From Chloroflexota bacterium (GTDB lineage: Bacteria > Chloroflexota > Dehalococcoidia > UBA6926): a DNA stretch of 64,000 nucleotides. The DNA is taken from NCBI GenBank assembly GCA_026713485.1, contig JAPOOK010000003.1, positions 1 to 64,000 on the forward strand. The letters run 5' to 3'. This document shows, one piece after another, positions 25,150-33,627 of this stretch (its first letter is position 1; every line of letters begins with the position of its first letter). Made by a program: the position numbers and the translations under genes. Under the pieces are notes generated by a model that did no database searches, was not told the DNA's origin, and saw only the letters and a list, made by a program, of their open reading frames with translations.

Positions 25150-26406
25150 ATGACGAACGAAGACACGAAGCACGCCGCGGCAAAACCGGACGACGAGTCG
25201 CTATGGAGGTATGCCAGAGCGACAGGAATGGACCGGCGGGAATTCCTGCGCCTGCTGATTGTTGGCGGCAGTGCGCTTGTCATCGCTGCATGCTCCGGCA
25301 ACCTCTTCAAGGGGGAATCGGCTGCCCCGACGCTAACTCCCGTGGGCCAGCGGCTGTTTTTCAAGGATCCTTCCCCGTTTATCGCTCGCGACGAAGTCGG
25401 CCTGGAAGCCCGGCTGGAGAATATGCAGGGCCTGATTACGCCCAACGAGTACTTCTTCGTCCGAAACAACGGACCAACACCCGTCGTCGATGTGTCCAAT
25501 TGGCAACTGTCTATAGAAGGCGATGCGATAGCGGAGCCGCTACAACTCTCATTCGAGGAATTGCAGCGCTTGCCCAGCAGAACGTACATCTCCTACCTGG
25601 AATGTGCGGGAAATCACCGCGCTATGTTCGGTATCCTGCAGGGCCGACAATCCTCGGGGACGCAATGGGCGACAGGCGCGATTGGGAACGGAGAGTGGAC
25701 CGGAGTGTCGCTGCGAGACGTGTTGACGCTCGCCGGTATCGATGATGCTGCGGTGAGTGTGTTGCTGGTTGGCCTGGATACCGAAGCCCCTGAAAATGGC
25801 TTTCGCTATGTCTTGCCCGTCGACAAGGCGATGAATGCTGACACAGTGTTGGCCTACTCGCTGAACGGCGAGCCTCTGCCGAAGGATCATGGCTTTCCTC
25901 TCCGCGCCGTCGTGCCGGGCTGGGTCGGCAGTTCCCACATCAAATGGCTGGGTCGCATCGTCGTGTCCTCAGAGAAACTGTGGACGCGCAACAACACAAC
26001 TTCGTACGTCCTCATCGGAGACGACTACCCACCGGAAGGCGAAGCCTGCGGCAAGCCCGTGACGATGCAGGTCATTAAGAGCGCGCTTGCACTGCCATGG
26101 CCGGCGCAACTGGAGAAAGGCCAACATCACATACACGGCTACGCGCACTCGCCCGCCGGCCCTATCTCTCGGGTTGAGTGGAGCGCGGATAGCGGGCGAA
26201 CGTGGCGTGCCGCCGATCTGACTACCCCCCAGCCCGACTTTTCATGGGTCAAGTTTGAGTTCACATGGGATGCCGAGGCAGGCGAGCACACGATCATGAC
26301 TCGCGCCACCGACTCTGCCGGCAACACCCAGCCCAATCACGTGCCCTTCAACGAGAAGGGCTATCTCTTCAACCAGCCCCTTCCGCACCCCATCCGCGTG
26401 GCGTAA
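25150..26406 (+). CDS. Tat-exported sulfite-oxidase-family molybdoenzyme (lipoprotein)
   Basis: The 418-residue protein has a twin-arginine signal (DRREFLRLLI, RR at 29-30) that ends at a lipobox, LVIAAC, so Cys48 would be lipidated. The molybdopterin domain follows, with the Mo-ligating Cys in YLECAGNHR at about 152, then PVDKAMNADTVLAYSLNGEPLPKDHGFPLR and VPGWVGSSHIKWLGRI. A C-terminal Ig-like Mo-cofactor dimerisation domain (HIHGYAHSPAGPISRVEWSADSGRTWRAA) completes the SoxC/SorA/YedY-like fold. Likely reactions are sulfite or other sulfur or methionine-sulfoxide chemistry outside the membrane. No haem-binding partner lies beside it, so the electron acceptor is unknown. Confidence 0.93.
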   Translation: MTNEDTKHAAAKPDDESLWRYARATGMDRREFLRLLIVGGSALVIAACSGNLFKGESAAPTLTPVGQRLFFKDPSPFIARDEVGLEARLENMQGLITPNEYFFVRNNGPTPVVDVSNWQLSIEGDAIAEPLQLSFEELQRLPSRTYISYLECAGNHRAMFGILQGRQSSGTQWATGAIGNGEWTGVSLRDVLTLAGIDDAAVSVLLVGLDTEAPENGFRYVLPVDKAMNADTVLAYSLNGEPLPKDHGFPLRAVVPGWVGSSHIKWLGRIVVSSEKLWTRNNTTSYVLIGDDYPPEGEACGKPVTMQVIKSALALPWPAQLEKGQHHIHGYAHSPAGPISRVEWSADSGRTWRAADLTTPQPDFSWVKFEFTWDAEAGEHTIMTRATDSAGNTQPNHVPFNEKGYLFNQPLPHPIRVA

Positions 26407-26411
26407 CGCTT

Positions 26412-27959
26412 CTACGCCGCCGCACCCAGCTCACGCGGCCGATACTGAAGGGCCTCGCTAAGGTGGCGAGATGTGATGGTTGGCTCTTCTGCCAGGTCCG
26501 CAATCGTCCGTGCCAGCTTGAGAATGCGGTGGAAGCCTCGGGCACTTAAGTGCAGTTGCTGCATCGCCGCTCGCAGAAGCCCATGCGACGCATCATCCAA
26601 CCCGCAATACTCCCGCACCTCCACTGGCCCCATGTCCGCGTTGGTCAACACGCCGGGCGAACTGCCGAAGCGCGCACGTTGTCGCGTCCGCGCTTCCTCC
26701 ACGCGGCTCCGCACGACCGCTGACGTCTCACCTATCCGGTCATCTGTCAGCTTCTCGTACTCCACGCGCGGCACATCCACAAAGATGTCGATGCGGTCCA
26801 GCAGCGGCCCGCTGATGCGGCGCTGGTAGCGGTCAATGGTCGACGGGCTGCAAGAACACGCCTTCACAACGTCCCCGTAGAACCCGCACGGGCAAGGGTT
26901 CATCGCGCCGACAAGCATGAAATTCGCCGGGAAGGTGATCGAGCCCTGGGCGCGACTTATCGTGACCGCCTTGTCCTCCAGCGGCTGCCGCAGGACCTCC
27001 AGGATGTGGTGTCCGAACTCAGGCATCTCATCGAGGAACAGGACACCGCGATGGGAAAGCGTGATCTCGCCCGGCCGCGGCCAATGTCCACCGCCCACCA
27101 GCCCCGCGTTGGAAACTGTGTAGTGCGGGGACCGGAACGGACGGGCAGAGATGAGTGGTCGCTCCGGCGGCAGCAGGCCTGCCACGCTGTAGATCTTCGT
27201 CACGTCCAGTGATTCATCCCGCGTCATCGTTGGGAGAACGGAAGGCAGGCAGCGCGCGAGCAGCGTCTTTCCACTCCCCGGCGGCCCCATCATCACCAGG
27301 TTGTGGCCGCCCGCCGCCGCAACCTCTAAAGCCCGTTTCACGTTCTCCTGCCCGCGGACGAGCGACATATCAAATCCGTCGATGGTTGCCGTTCCGCCCG
27401 GGTCTGCCGGCGGCTCCGTCTGATAGAACGGGCGGAACGACTGTTCACCGCTGATGTGCTCTACAAGTTCCCGCAGGTTGCCCGCAGGCAGCACCTCGAT
27501 GCCGTCGACGAGCGCAGCCTCCGGCGCGTCGACAGCCGGAACAACGATCTGCGTTAGGCCGCCCTCTCTCGCCAGCGCCGTCATCGGCAACACGCCCTGC
27601 GTGTGGCGCACTTGCCCCTCAAGCGAAAGCTCGCCAAGGAAACCGACCTCATCCAGCGAGAATTGTGCCCCTGCCTGCCCGGAGCCGATCAGGATACCGG
27701 CCGCTATGGGCAGATCGTAAGATGTTCCGTTCTTCTTGAGATCCGCGGGGGCGAGGGAGACTGTGATCCGACGCTGCGGAAACTCAAACCCGGAATTCCT
27801 GATTGCCGCGCGAACACGCTCCCGGGCCTCCTGGACGGCCGTGTCCGGCAGCCCCACAATCGTGAAAGCGGGCAGCCCGGGCGCGATGTCCACCTCCACC
27901 TCAACTATCGAACCCTCAAGACCAACAACCGCGCAGCTGCGCACCTGTGCCAACGTCAT
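26412..27959 (-). CDS. comM: ComM/YifB-family Mg-chelatase-like AAA+ ATPase
   Basis: The start is ATG 27959 (MTLAQVRSCAVVG) behind GGAGG; a longer frame to 28061 is spurious. The 515-residue protein has an N-terminal Lon-like domain (GLPAFTIVGLPDTAVQEARERVRAAI), then a AAA+ core with Walker A GPPGSGKT at 225-232, Walker B LFLDEMPEF near 300, a Cys-rich NPCPCGFYGD loop near 355, and a C-terminal lid (FHRILKLARTIADLAEE). ComM is a hexameric branch-migration helicase used during natural transformation. The family is widespread and often annotated as Mg chelatase, which it is not. No competence genes are adjacent. Confidence 0.95.
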   Translation of the reverse strand: MTLAQVRSCAVVGLEGSIVEVEVDIAPGLPAFTIVGLPDTAVQEARERVRAAIRNSGFEFPQRRITVSLAPADLKKNGTSYDLPIAAGILIGSGQAGAQFSLDEVGFLGELSLEGQVRHTQGVLPMTALAREGGLTQIVVPAVDAPEAALVDGIEVLPAGNLRELVEHISGEQSFRPFYQTEPPADPGGTATIDGFDMSLVRGQENVKRALEVAAAGGHNLVMMGPPGSGKTLLARCLPSVLPTMTRDESLDVTKIYSVAGLLPPERPLISARPFRSPHYTVSNAGLVGGGHWPRPGEITLSHRGVLFLDEMPEFGHHILEVLRQPLEDKAVTISRAQGSITFPANFMLVGAMNPCPCGFYGDVVKACSCSPSTIDRYQRRISGPLLDRIDIFVDVPRVEYEKLTDDRIGETSAVVRSRVEEARTRQRARFGSSPGVLTNADMGPVEVREYCGLDDASHGLLRAAMQQLHLSARGFHRILKLARTIADLAEEPTITSRHLSEALQYRPRELGAAA

Positions 27960-28137
27960 ACCAACACCTCCGACTAGCGCGCCAAATTCACCGATAACGA
28001 ACGCGCGTTCTGACGACGGTACCATGCCTTGTGCGGCATTGCAACATGCGTTCGGAAACATTCCTGCATTCCCGTGCCGCCATCACGAACTGGAGTACCA
28101 TGGAATTGGCAAAGCCCCAGGCATAAAGGCAAGCATC

Positions 28138-28269
28138 ATGATCTTTGGATATGACTACACCCACTGGCTCGTCATCGGCTCCCTGGCGCTGCTGACGGCC
28201 GCTCCTGTCATCGGTATCGCCGCCGGCTTCATCATGAGCAGGCTCAGGCGCCGCCGCGCCGCACAGTAG
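28138..28269 (+). CDS. Small single-pass membrane protein (possible)
   Basis: A 43-residue frame beginning ATG 28138 encodes MIFGYDYTHWLVIG, a hydrophobic helix (LALLTAAPVIGIAAGFIM) and a basic end (SRLRRRRAAQ), as in many tiny membrane proteins. It sits in the divergent gap between comM and the universal stress protein, 67 bases upstream of the latter. The Shine-Dalgarno is weak (AAAGG about 10 bases upstream). The gene is plausible but unproven. Confidence 0.45.
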   Translation: MIFGYDYTHWLVIGSLALLTAAPVIGIAAGFIMSRLRRRRAAQ

Positions 28270-28336
28270 GAATTCGTCTCGGCTGGTAGAGCGGCGGCCC
28301 CCGATAAGGCATGGACGGAAGCGGAAGGAACAATCC

Positions 28337-28810
28337 GTGACGCACATACTGCTGGCGGTGGACGGATCCGGCCAGGATGTGTCGTCCGTGGAGTGGTTGG
28401 GCAAGCTGTTCAGCGGCGTAGCGGCCACCGTCCAAATCACCGTGCTTCACGTTGCTCACCTCAGGATGCCCGGGCCATCCTCCATTCGGCTCGGATTCGT
28501 CCCGCGCCTTCCGTCCCGTGAAGACCTCGAAGGCATTGAACAGCAGGCTCGTACGGAGGCGGACGAGATTGTCAGTTCAGTCAAGGAAGACCTTGAGGGC
28601 TACGGCTTCACGGTGACTACCATGGTGGAATGGGGCCCGACGCCGGATGTGATTCTCGAGGTGGCCGAGGCAAACGGCTGTGACATCATTGCGATAGGTC
28701 GCCACGGCGCAGGCAAGGTGAGCGATCTCATCGCGGGCAGTGTCTCGGGCCGCGTCATACGCCGTGCCAGCGTCCCCGTCCTCATCTTGCGAGCTGATTC
28801 GCCGGAGTAG
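28337..28810 (+). CDS. Universal stress protein (UspA family)
   Basis: The 157-residue protein starts at GTG 28337 with GGAAGGA upstream. It has the Usp fold: N-terminal HILLAVDGS, then the ATP-binding loop GRHGAGKVSDLIAGSVSGRVIRRASVPVLI, matching G-2x-G-9x-G-S/T. Nucleotide binding is therefore likely. Such proteins help cells through starvation or oxidative stress; the exact role here is not known. Confidence 0.93.
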   Translation: MTHILLAVDGSGQDVSSVEWLGKLFSGVAATVQITVLHVAHLRMPGPSSIRLGFVPRLPSREDLEGIEQQARTEADEIVSSVKEDLEGYGFTVTTMVEWGPTPDVILEVAEANGCDIIAIGRHGAGKVSDLIAGSVSGRVIRRASVPVLILRADSPE

Positions 28811-28821
28811 TTTTCGCGCGT

Positions 28822-29175
28822 CTAGGTAGAGGCCGGTTCCTCGAACCGTTCGATAACCTCGAACTCCAGCGCGTAGACCTCCACTTCGTCCACGGGGCTG
28901 TTGAACTTCTTCCCCTCGCTGAACTGCTCGATCCACGCCGCCTTGTCCGGCCAGCCCTCGGCCAGAGCCTCCTCCCGCGTCATATCGCCGATGCGCTGCT
29001 TCCACACTCGCGTGACGAGAATCTTGGCAAACGGTTTCTCACCGGTCATCGGCGGGCGGCGATAGAGCAGGTGCTCTGCGCCCTCTTTCGCCCGCGCCCG
29101 TGCCCACAGCTTGCGCGCCTGTGATTTCTCGCCCCGCAGAATCAGTTGAGCACTCGGTTCCTTGAACAAAATCAT
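28822..29175 (-). CDS. ASCH-domain protein
   Basis: The 117-residue protein fits the small ASCH/PUA-like fold: MILFKEPSAQLILRGEKSQARKLWARA resembles the G-x-K-TxTRR-W signature, and KILVTRVWKQRIGDMTREEALAEGW has the conserved D-x-T-x-E-A-x-x-E-G pattern. ASCH proteins probably bind RNA or modified nucleosides; some hydrolyse N4-acetylcytidine. The catalytic set of the amidohydrolase YqfB is not clearly present, so I leave function open. It converges with the universal stress protein gene, whose end is 11 bases away. Confidence 0.82.
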   Translation of the reverse strand: MILFKEPSAQLILRGEKSQARKLWARARAKEGAEHLLYRRPPMTGEKPFAKILVTRVWKQRIGDMTREEALAEGWPDKAAWIEQFSEGKKFNSPVDEVEVYALEFEVIERFEEPAST

Positions 29176-29254
29176 GCGGATACTATACAGGCGTGGCAGG
29201 CCGTCCGGTGGTCACGCCGCAATAAACGGCATTTGACACAGTTGGGAGGTAGTC

Positions 29255-29587
29255 GTGCAGCAGTTTCTCGTGCTGACCGTGGGTCGCGCTTTGGACCCGC
29301 AGGATGGAGATGAACAAACACAGGCATATATGGGTGAGTGGCAGGCGTGGCTGGGCGGCTTGGTGGCTTCCGGCGCGTTGGACTCCGGCAGACCTCTGGA
29401 GCCCGGCGGCAAGGTGGTCGATAAAGATGGCGTCAAAGACTATGTGCCCGAGGAAATTGGCATTGGCGGCTATCTGATCATCAACGCGGAATCCTTGCAG
29501 GACGCTGCGAAGATTGCGCAGGGTTCGCCGCACGTCGCCATCGGTGGAAGTGCAATCATCCGTCCCTGCCTCAGCGTCCCCCAATAA
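29255..29587 (+). CDS. YCII-related (DGPF-like) domain protein
   Basis: The 110-residue protein begins at GTG 29255 with GGGAGG upstream. It has the YCII/DGPF-type fold: QFLVLTVGRALDP at the start, MGEWQAWLGGLVASGALDSGRPLEPGGKVV in the middle and IGGYLIINAESLQDAAKIAQGSPHV with a conserved dimer interface near the end. Relatives are often next to ECF sigma factors; here none is adjacent. Function unknown. Confidence 0.85.
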   Translation: MQQFLVLTVGRALDPQDGDEQTQAYMGEWQAWLGGLVASGALDSGRPLEPGGKVVDKDGVKDYVPEEIGIGGYLIINAESLQDAAKIAQGSPHVAIGGSAIIRPCLSVPQ

Positions 29588-29610
29588 GGCCAGCGCGGCC
29601 TCGCAACCGG

Positions 29611-29826
29611 CTATGTGTAGATCGCAATAACGACGGCCTCAGTGGGGTCGGACGGGTCTGACGCGAAGGCCACGATGCAGGATCGGCCGGCCAGTAATTC
29701 CGAGGACGGGATGGCCCGGCTGACACGCGCCCCCGTCAGCCACGTCGGCACACTCCCGTCCAACTGAACGTCCGCCGTGAATGACGACGAATAGAATTCC
29801 TTGAGTGTGCCGCGCCTTAGCTCCAT
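29611..29826 (-). CDS. Small phage-tail-associated protein
   Basis: The 71-residue protein is predicted to be all beta (LKEFYSSSFTADVQLDG, TWLTGARVSRAIPSSEL, GRSCIVAFASDPSDPTEAVVIAIYT). It resembles the OB-fold or beta-sandwich partners found after baseplate/tail proteins. It is the last gene of the capsid-adaptor-tail cluster, two bases after the 661-residue gene on the same strand. No signal peptide. The role is inferred from position. Confidence 0.65.
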   Translation of the reverse strand: MELRRGTLKEFYSSSFTADVQLDGSVPTWLTGARVSRAIPSSELLAGRSCIVAFASDPSDPTEAVVIAIYT

Positions 29827-29828
29827 GC

Positions 29829-31814
29829 CTACACTCCGCCCAGCTCAATGTCCTGCTGATATACCGGCTGAGACGTGCCGATGTCGTAACGTGTCCTCAG
29901 ACCTGCAACCCGCAGCCGCTCGGATGCCCACCCTACTGACGGCGCGGTGACGGACACGACGTCATGCAGTTGCTGCCCGGCGTTCACGGGAACTGTGATG
30001 CGCGCAAACGGCTGCAGCACGCCGCGTGACCGAAGCTCGGCGTCTGCTCTCGTGGCCACAACCTCCGGCGTAGTCAGAGAGCGATCAACGACCTGCACCA
30101 GGAGACTGCCCACAGATTCCATCTCCCGCTGATTGACTGATTCGGCGATTGCTCCGTGCCCGTAGACTTGCACATGGTTGACAGGGGAAAGGGCGGATGA
30201 ACGCGCGACGTCCAGCAGCGCATGGTCGCCTGGCTCCCCATAGAAATAGACGGCAGGGTCAGTCTCACGCGTACGGATTGCCTCGAGCACGCCATCTGAG
30301 AAACGCAGAACATCCGGCACGCGGGACATCAGGCGGGTGATGGCAACCGCAAGGCTCTCGTTCGGGGAGATTGTGATGGCGGGATAGGTGGCCACGATGG
30401 CGGGGCTTGAGCGTGCGAGCGTCGTGGACATACCCGCCATCGTGAGCAGTTGGCTCAGGATGTTCCACACAGATGCCGTGTGCGCGGGCCACGTGAGTTG
30501 ACGCCGCGCCCGCATTTTGGCCATAAACCACCACGGGTCCTCCGCCTCAAGCACCGTTACAAGGCTGCCCCGCCGCGTCTCGCGCCTTACCTCCCGCACC
30601 CAGTAGCGTTGCGCCTGGCCCGTCTCACGCCCCGTGCCTGTTTCATATCCCCACGCAATGCTGAGTTCGTGACCCAATGGGCCGGAGCCCACGGTAACTG
30701 ACGAATCAAGCTGTGGCCCCTCTGCCAATACGAGTGTTACCGAAGCTCCGCGAGGGGTCTCTTTCATGTCCGCGGCTATGACAGACCCGGAAATATCGAT
30801 CGACGGCGTACCGATGTGCGCTCGCCACACCTCGGACGGTGTCGTCAGCCACGCAAAGGAGGCCTCGGCGGCCAAGGCAGGCCCTGTGCCTCCAATCTGG
30901 CCGAACGGCGTGGACTCGCGCCAACGATGGTCGCGAAAGCGCGCGCCCGCCGAAGCATGCGTTGTCATCGTCTGTGAGTAGCCGGCCGCTCCGCCATATG
31001 CCTCGACGAAGCTGATGCGTGGCCCGTCCGCCGCGCAGACGCCGGGATCCCGATACGTCACATCAGCACCCGGCGCCGAGGCGATCACTTCACGCAGCAT
31101 CGACCATGTTCCCGCCGTCTGAGATGAACCCGCGCCAAGGTTGCACGTCCATACACCTGACGATCTGTTTGACAGTGTCCCGCACGCCACAACCGCCCAA
31201 TCGCCGTCGATGTGACCGCAGGCGATGCCGTCCACTGTCCTCAACGAGTTGGTCCAAGCGGAGGGCGACGACCATGTTCCTGCCGTTCTTGTAATCGAGC
31301 GAACGATGCCCGTTGACTCCGCGTAGAGCAGCAATGCTCCGCCGCCCGCGCCGGACGCCGCCGCAAGCGATGTGACGTTCGCCGCCGCCGTTGCGACCGT
31401 GCGCGGCGAGCCAAACGTCAAACCGTCGTCTCGGCTCGTCCGCTCGCGGATCGTCCTCTGATTGGCTGCAACGTCAAGGACATGGATCTGTCCGTCAATC
31501 TCAGTGACTGCCACGCCTCCGGAGGCGGCCGTCTCCCCAAGGTTCTGCCACATTCCGAACTGCGAATCCGGTCCGGGAGAGGCGATTCGCTGGACAAAGA
31601 GGCCGTTCGGGTTTGCCTGGGCACGGATGCGAATGAGTGAGCCGCCGGACGTTATGACGGCGGCATGTGGTCCGACCGGCTCCTGCCCGGAGGTAAGCCG
31701 TTCCCACCGGAGCTGCGTCACACCGCCCCACCGCTCTGCGAGCATGGCGTGCACGTATGGAACCGCCGCACGGTCGCGCTGAGCAGCCAACAGTGATTCA
31801 GATAGAGAATGCAT
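29829..31814 (-). CDS. Phage-tail/baseplate-like protein with Asp-box propeller N-terminus
   Basis: The N-terminal two-fifths of this 661-residue protein (about 50-350) looks like a beta-propeller: strand-rich repeats with an Asp-box SRDDGLTF at about 127-134, as in sialidases and other BNR proteins. The C-terminal part (about 370-661) resembles phage baseplate hub or minor-tail domains: ARRQLTWPAHTASVWNILSQLLTMAG, ADAELRSRGVLQPFARITVPVNAGQQLHDVVSVTAP and a closing RLRVAGLRTRYDI...QDIELGGV. It lies 44 bases downstream of the adaptor gene and two bases before the small protein, so the four genes form one unit. The propeller may bind a surface sugar. Domain assignments are from pattern only. 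Confidence 0.7.
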   Translation of the reverse strand: MHSLSESLLAAQRDRAAVPYVHAMLAERWGGVTQLRWERLTSGQEPVGPHAAVITSGGSLIRIRAQANPNGLFVQRIASPGPDSQFGMWQNLGETAASGGVAVTEIDGQIHVLDVAANQRTIRERTSRDDGLTFGSPRTVATAAANVTSLAAASGAGGGALLLYAESTGIVRSITRTAGTWSSPSAWTNSLRTVDGIACGHIDGDWAVVACGTLSNRSSGVWTCNLGAGSSQTAGTWSMLREVIASAPGADVTYRDPGVCAADGPRISFVEAYGGAAGYSQTMTTHASAGARFRDHRWRESTPFGQIGGTGPALAAEASFAWLTTPSEVWRAHIGTPSIDISGSVIAADMKETPRGASVTLVLAEGPQLDSSVTVGSGPLGHELSIAWGYETGTGRETGQAQRYWVREVRRETRRGSLVTVLEAEDPWWFMAKMRARRQLTWPAHTASVWNILSQLLTMAGMSTTLARSSPAIVATYPAITISPNESLAVAITRLMSRVPDVLRFSDGVLEAIRTRETDPAVYFYGEPGDHALLDVARSSALSPVNHVQVYGHGAIAESVNQREMESVGSLLVQVVDRSLTTPEVVATRADAELRSRGVLQPFARITVPVNAGQQLHDVVSVTAPSVGWASERLRVAGLRTRYDIGTSQPVYQQDIELGGV

Positions 31815-31858
31815 CTTTGGTCACCAGGGAGTTGATAGTACTGCCGAGTCCGGACGGC

Positions 31859-32476
31859 CTAGAGTTCGCCGTCGTCTTCCGGGTGGAAGAGCTTTCGCGG
31901 GCGAAAGCCGGAACGCCGGCCGATTCGCGCCAGCTGCAGCTCAAAATCTGCCATCCGCTCCTCCGCCCAAGTCAGGTACTGCCGCCACACGTCCTGTCCG
32001 CCGACGTTGAGACGATTGACCGCGTACGCTGCCCATTCCAGCGCTGCGTACGCTGCCGCGCCGGTGATTACCAGCTCCTCCAGCGCCTCAGGTAGCGTGG
32101 ACGCGGAGTCCGTCAGCCGATGAAGCGCCCCGTAATAGACAGTGACGCTCTCGCCGGCATTCGGCTCGCCGGGCAGGTTCAACAAAAGGGTGTCGCCCCA
32201 TTGGTTGAAGCGCACGCGGGACGGTGGATGCCTGCCCACGGGATATTCGACGGCCTCAACGACAACGCGATCAGTCAGGTCCGCAACCGAAACCTCCCGG
32301 CTTCCGTCTGTCAGTCCTCTTGAGACCGTCTTCTCATGCGGCGCGACCTTGGAGACCTTGGCCAGCGCTCGCTCGATGTGGCGATTCAATACATCGTCTG
32401 TCCAGCGATAGCTGTTGGCGTCCTCATCGTGCAGATCGCGCCGCACGCGCTCTCGCACCTGTCCCAGCGTGCTCAT
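31859..32476 (-). CDS. Phage head-tail adaptor-like protein
   Basis: The start is ATG 32476 (MSTLGQVRERVRRDL) behind GAAGGACGG, giving 205 residues; a longer frame to 32641 reads through the preceding hairpin. The N-terminus (DEDANSYRWTDDVLNRHIERALAKVSKVAPHEKT) matches adaptor or gp6-like connector proteins of tailed phages, which join the portal to the tail. The remainder holds a strand-rich middle (VVVEAVEYPVG, LLLNLPGEPNAGESVTVYYGALH) and C-terminal helices with an acidic tail. It follows the capsid gene by 112 bases, with a hairpin in the gap. Confidence 0.75.
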   Translation of the reverse strand: MSTLGQVRERVRRDLHDEDANSYRWTDDVLNRHIERALAKVSKVAPHEKTVSRGLTDGSREVSVADLTDRVVVEAVEYPVGRHPPSRVRFNQWGDTLLLNLPGEPNAGESVTVYYGALHRLTDSASTLPEALEELVITGAAAYAALEWAAYAVNRLNVGGQDVWRQYLTWAEERMADFELQLARIGRRSGFRPRKLFHPEDDGEL

Positions 32477-32527
32477 TTTCCGTCCTTCTATCCCGGGCCG
32501 AGTCCTAAAAGATTCCTGGTTGGTCGT

Positions 32528-32545
32528 CCCCGCAGGAACGCGGGG
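32528..32545 (-). repeat. Hairpin between capsid and adaptor genes
   Basis: CCCCGC (32528-32533) pairs with GCGGGG (32540-32545) over a 6-base loop. It may reduce expression of genes after the capsid or mark an RNA processing site. Its sequence resembles the dispersed CCCGC-type palindromes elsewhere in the window. Confidence 0.5.
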
Positions 32546-32588
32546 GCCGACTGTGGGTGTTCTTCTGAAGTAATCGCGAACCGGGAAA

Positions 32589-33479
32589 TCAGTTGCGAAC
32601 CCCGGTAAGCTTGGCGAGCTTCGCCGTGTTGAAAAGGGCAAGGCTTACGTACCACTTCACGCGCGTCCGGCGTGCATCCTTTGTCTCCAGGTTGCCAACG
32701 CGTTCCACCTGCAACCCCCCGGGGGATGTAAGCCCGACGAGACTGCCCTCACCGGCTTGAAAGGCGAATACCGTGGAGCAGTCCGCGCTGGTCCCAACCG
32801 TCTGGGCATCGGAGATCCAATCATTCACGCCCACCGGGATGCCGTCGTAGTACTGCACCATCTGGCCGAGCTCATCGCGGTCGGACACCACGATTCCGGA
32901 ACCGGACGCGCGGGCGAGCGAGTTGAGCTTGCGACGTGAGCGGCGGCTCATCAGGATCATGTCCGGCTTCCCGCCCTTGACCGTGTCGATGAGTTCATCG
33001 AGCTTGTCGAGGGTCAGCGCGCCGCCGTTCTGACCCATCGTGAGGGCCTGATCGCCCGTCGCCAGGATATCGACGCCATCGAACGAGTCTTCGTCCGTAT
33101 CCGCGTTCCCGTTGATGAACGTGTCCTCGAACTTGTGCTGGATGGCACGTGCTTTCAACTGCACAACAGCCGCCTCAAGGTCCTGGATGTTGGATCGTGT
33201 CGTCGCAAGGTAATTGTCCACGTCCGCATCGCCGCCCAGGATGGAGAGCGTCGCCGTCAACTGGGTGAACGTCGGCGTACTCTCCGCCCACGAATCGCCA
33301 ACGCTGTAGAAACTGACCGTCGGCGCGGCCTTTTCCCTGTTGTAGGTGAGACCGTTCCCGACAATCTCGATGAAGGGCAGCGATTGGAGAACAGGGCTGT
33401 CCTTGATCACGGTTTCTATCACGCCCTGCAACAGGACGTCGTTGGAGAGCTTGGCTGCTTCCGTCAATGTGAGGGCCAT
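32589..33479 (-). CDS. HK97-like major capsid family protein
   Basis: The start is ATG 33479 with a strong GGGAGGTGA Shine-Dalgarno; 296 residues. The layout matches HK97-fold major capsid or encapsulin-like proteins: N-arm (TLTEAAKLSNDVLLQGVIETVIKDSPVLQSLPF), an E-loop-like segment (TYNREKAAPTVSFYSVGDSW), the spine helix (VVQLKARAIQHKFEDTFINGNA), P-domain strands (GKPDMILMSRRSRRKLNSLA) and a final GLQVERVGNLETKDARRTRVKWYVSLALFN strand typical of capsid A-domains. No prohead protease, scaffold, portal or terminase is nearby. It heads a four-gene reverse cluster. Confidence 0.85.
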   Translation of the reverse strand: MALTLTEAAKLSNDVLLQGVIETVIKDSPVLQSLPFIEIVGNGLTYNREKAAPTVSFYSVGDSWAESTPTFTQLTATLSILGGDADVDNYLATTRSNIQDLEAAVVQLKARAIQHKFEDTFINGNADTDEDSFDGVDILATGDQALTMGQNGGALTLDKLDELIDTVKGGKPDMILMSRRSRRKLNSLARASGSGIVVSDRDELGQMVQYYDGIPVGVNDWISDAQTVGTSADCSTVFAFQAGEGSLVGLTSPGGLQVERVGNLETKDARRTRVKWYVSLALFNTAKLAKLTGVRN

Positions 33480-33627
33480 TCGATTCACCTCCCTGGGTGT
33501 GCTGTCAGAGCCGTATTCAATGGACGAAAGATAAGAACACCCGTACTTATCCCGCAACTCTATGTGGCACATTCATATGTCCTGTCGTGTTGCCGTCATC
33601 ACATATGGGGAGTACCCTTTTCCCTAT

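Noticed and set aside
32589-33479. Encapsulin nanocompartment
   Set aside because: The capsid fold could be encapsulin-like, but neighbouring adaptor and tail-like genes fit a phage origin better, and no cargo protein with a loading peptide was seen.
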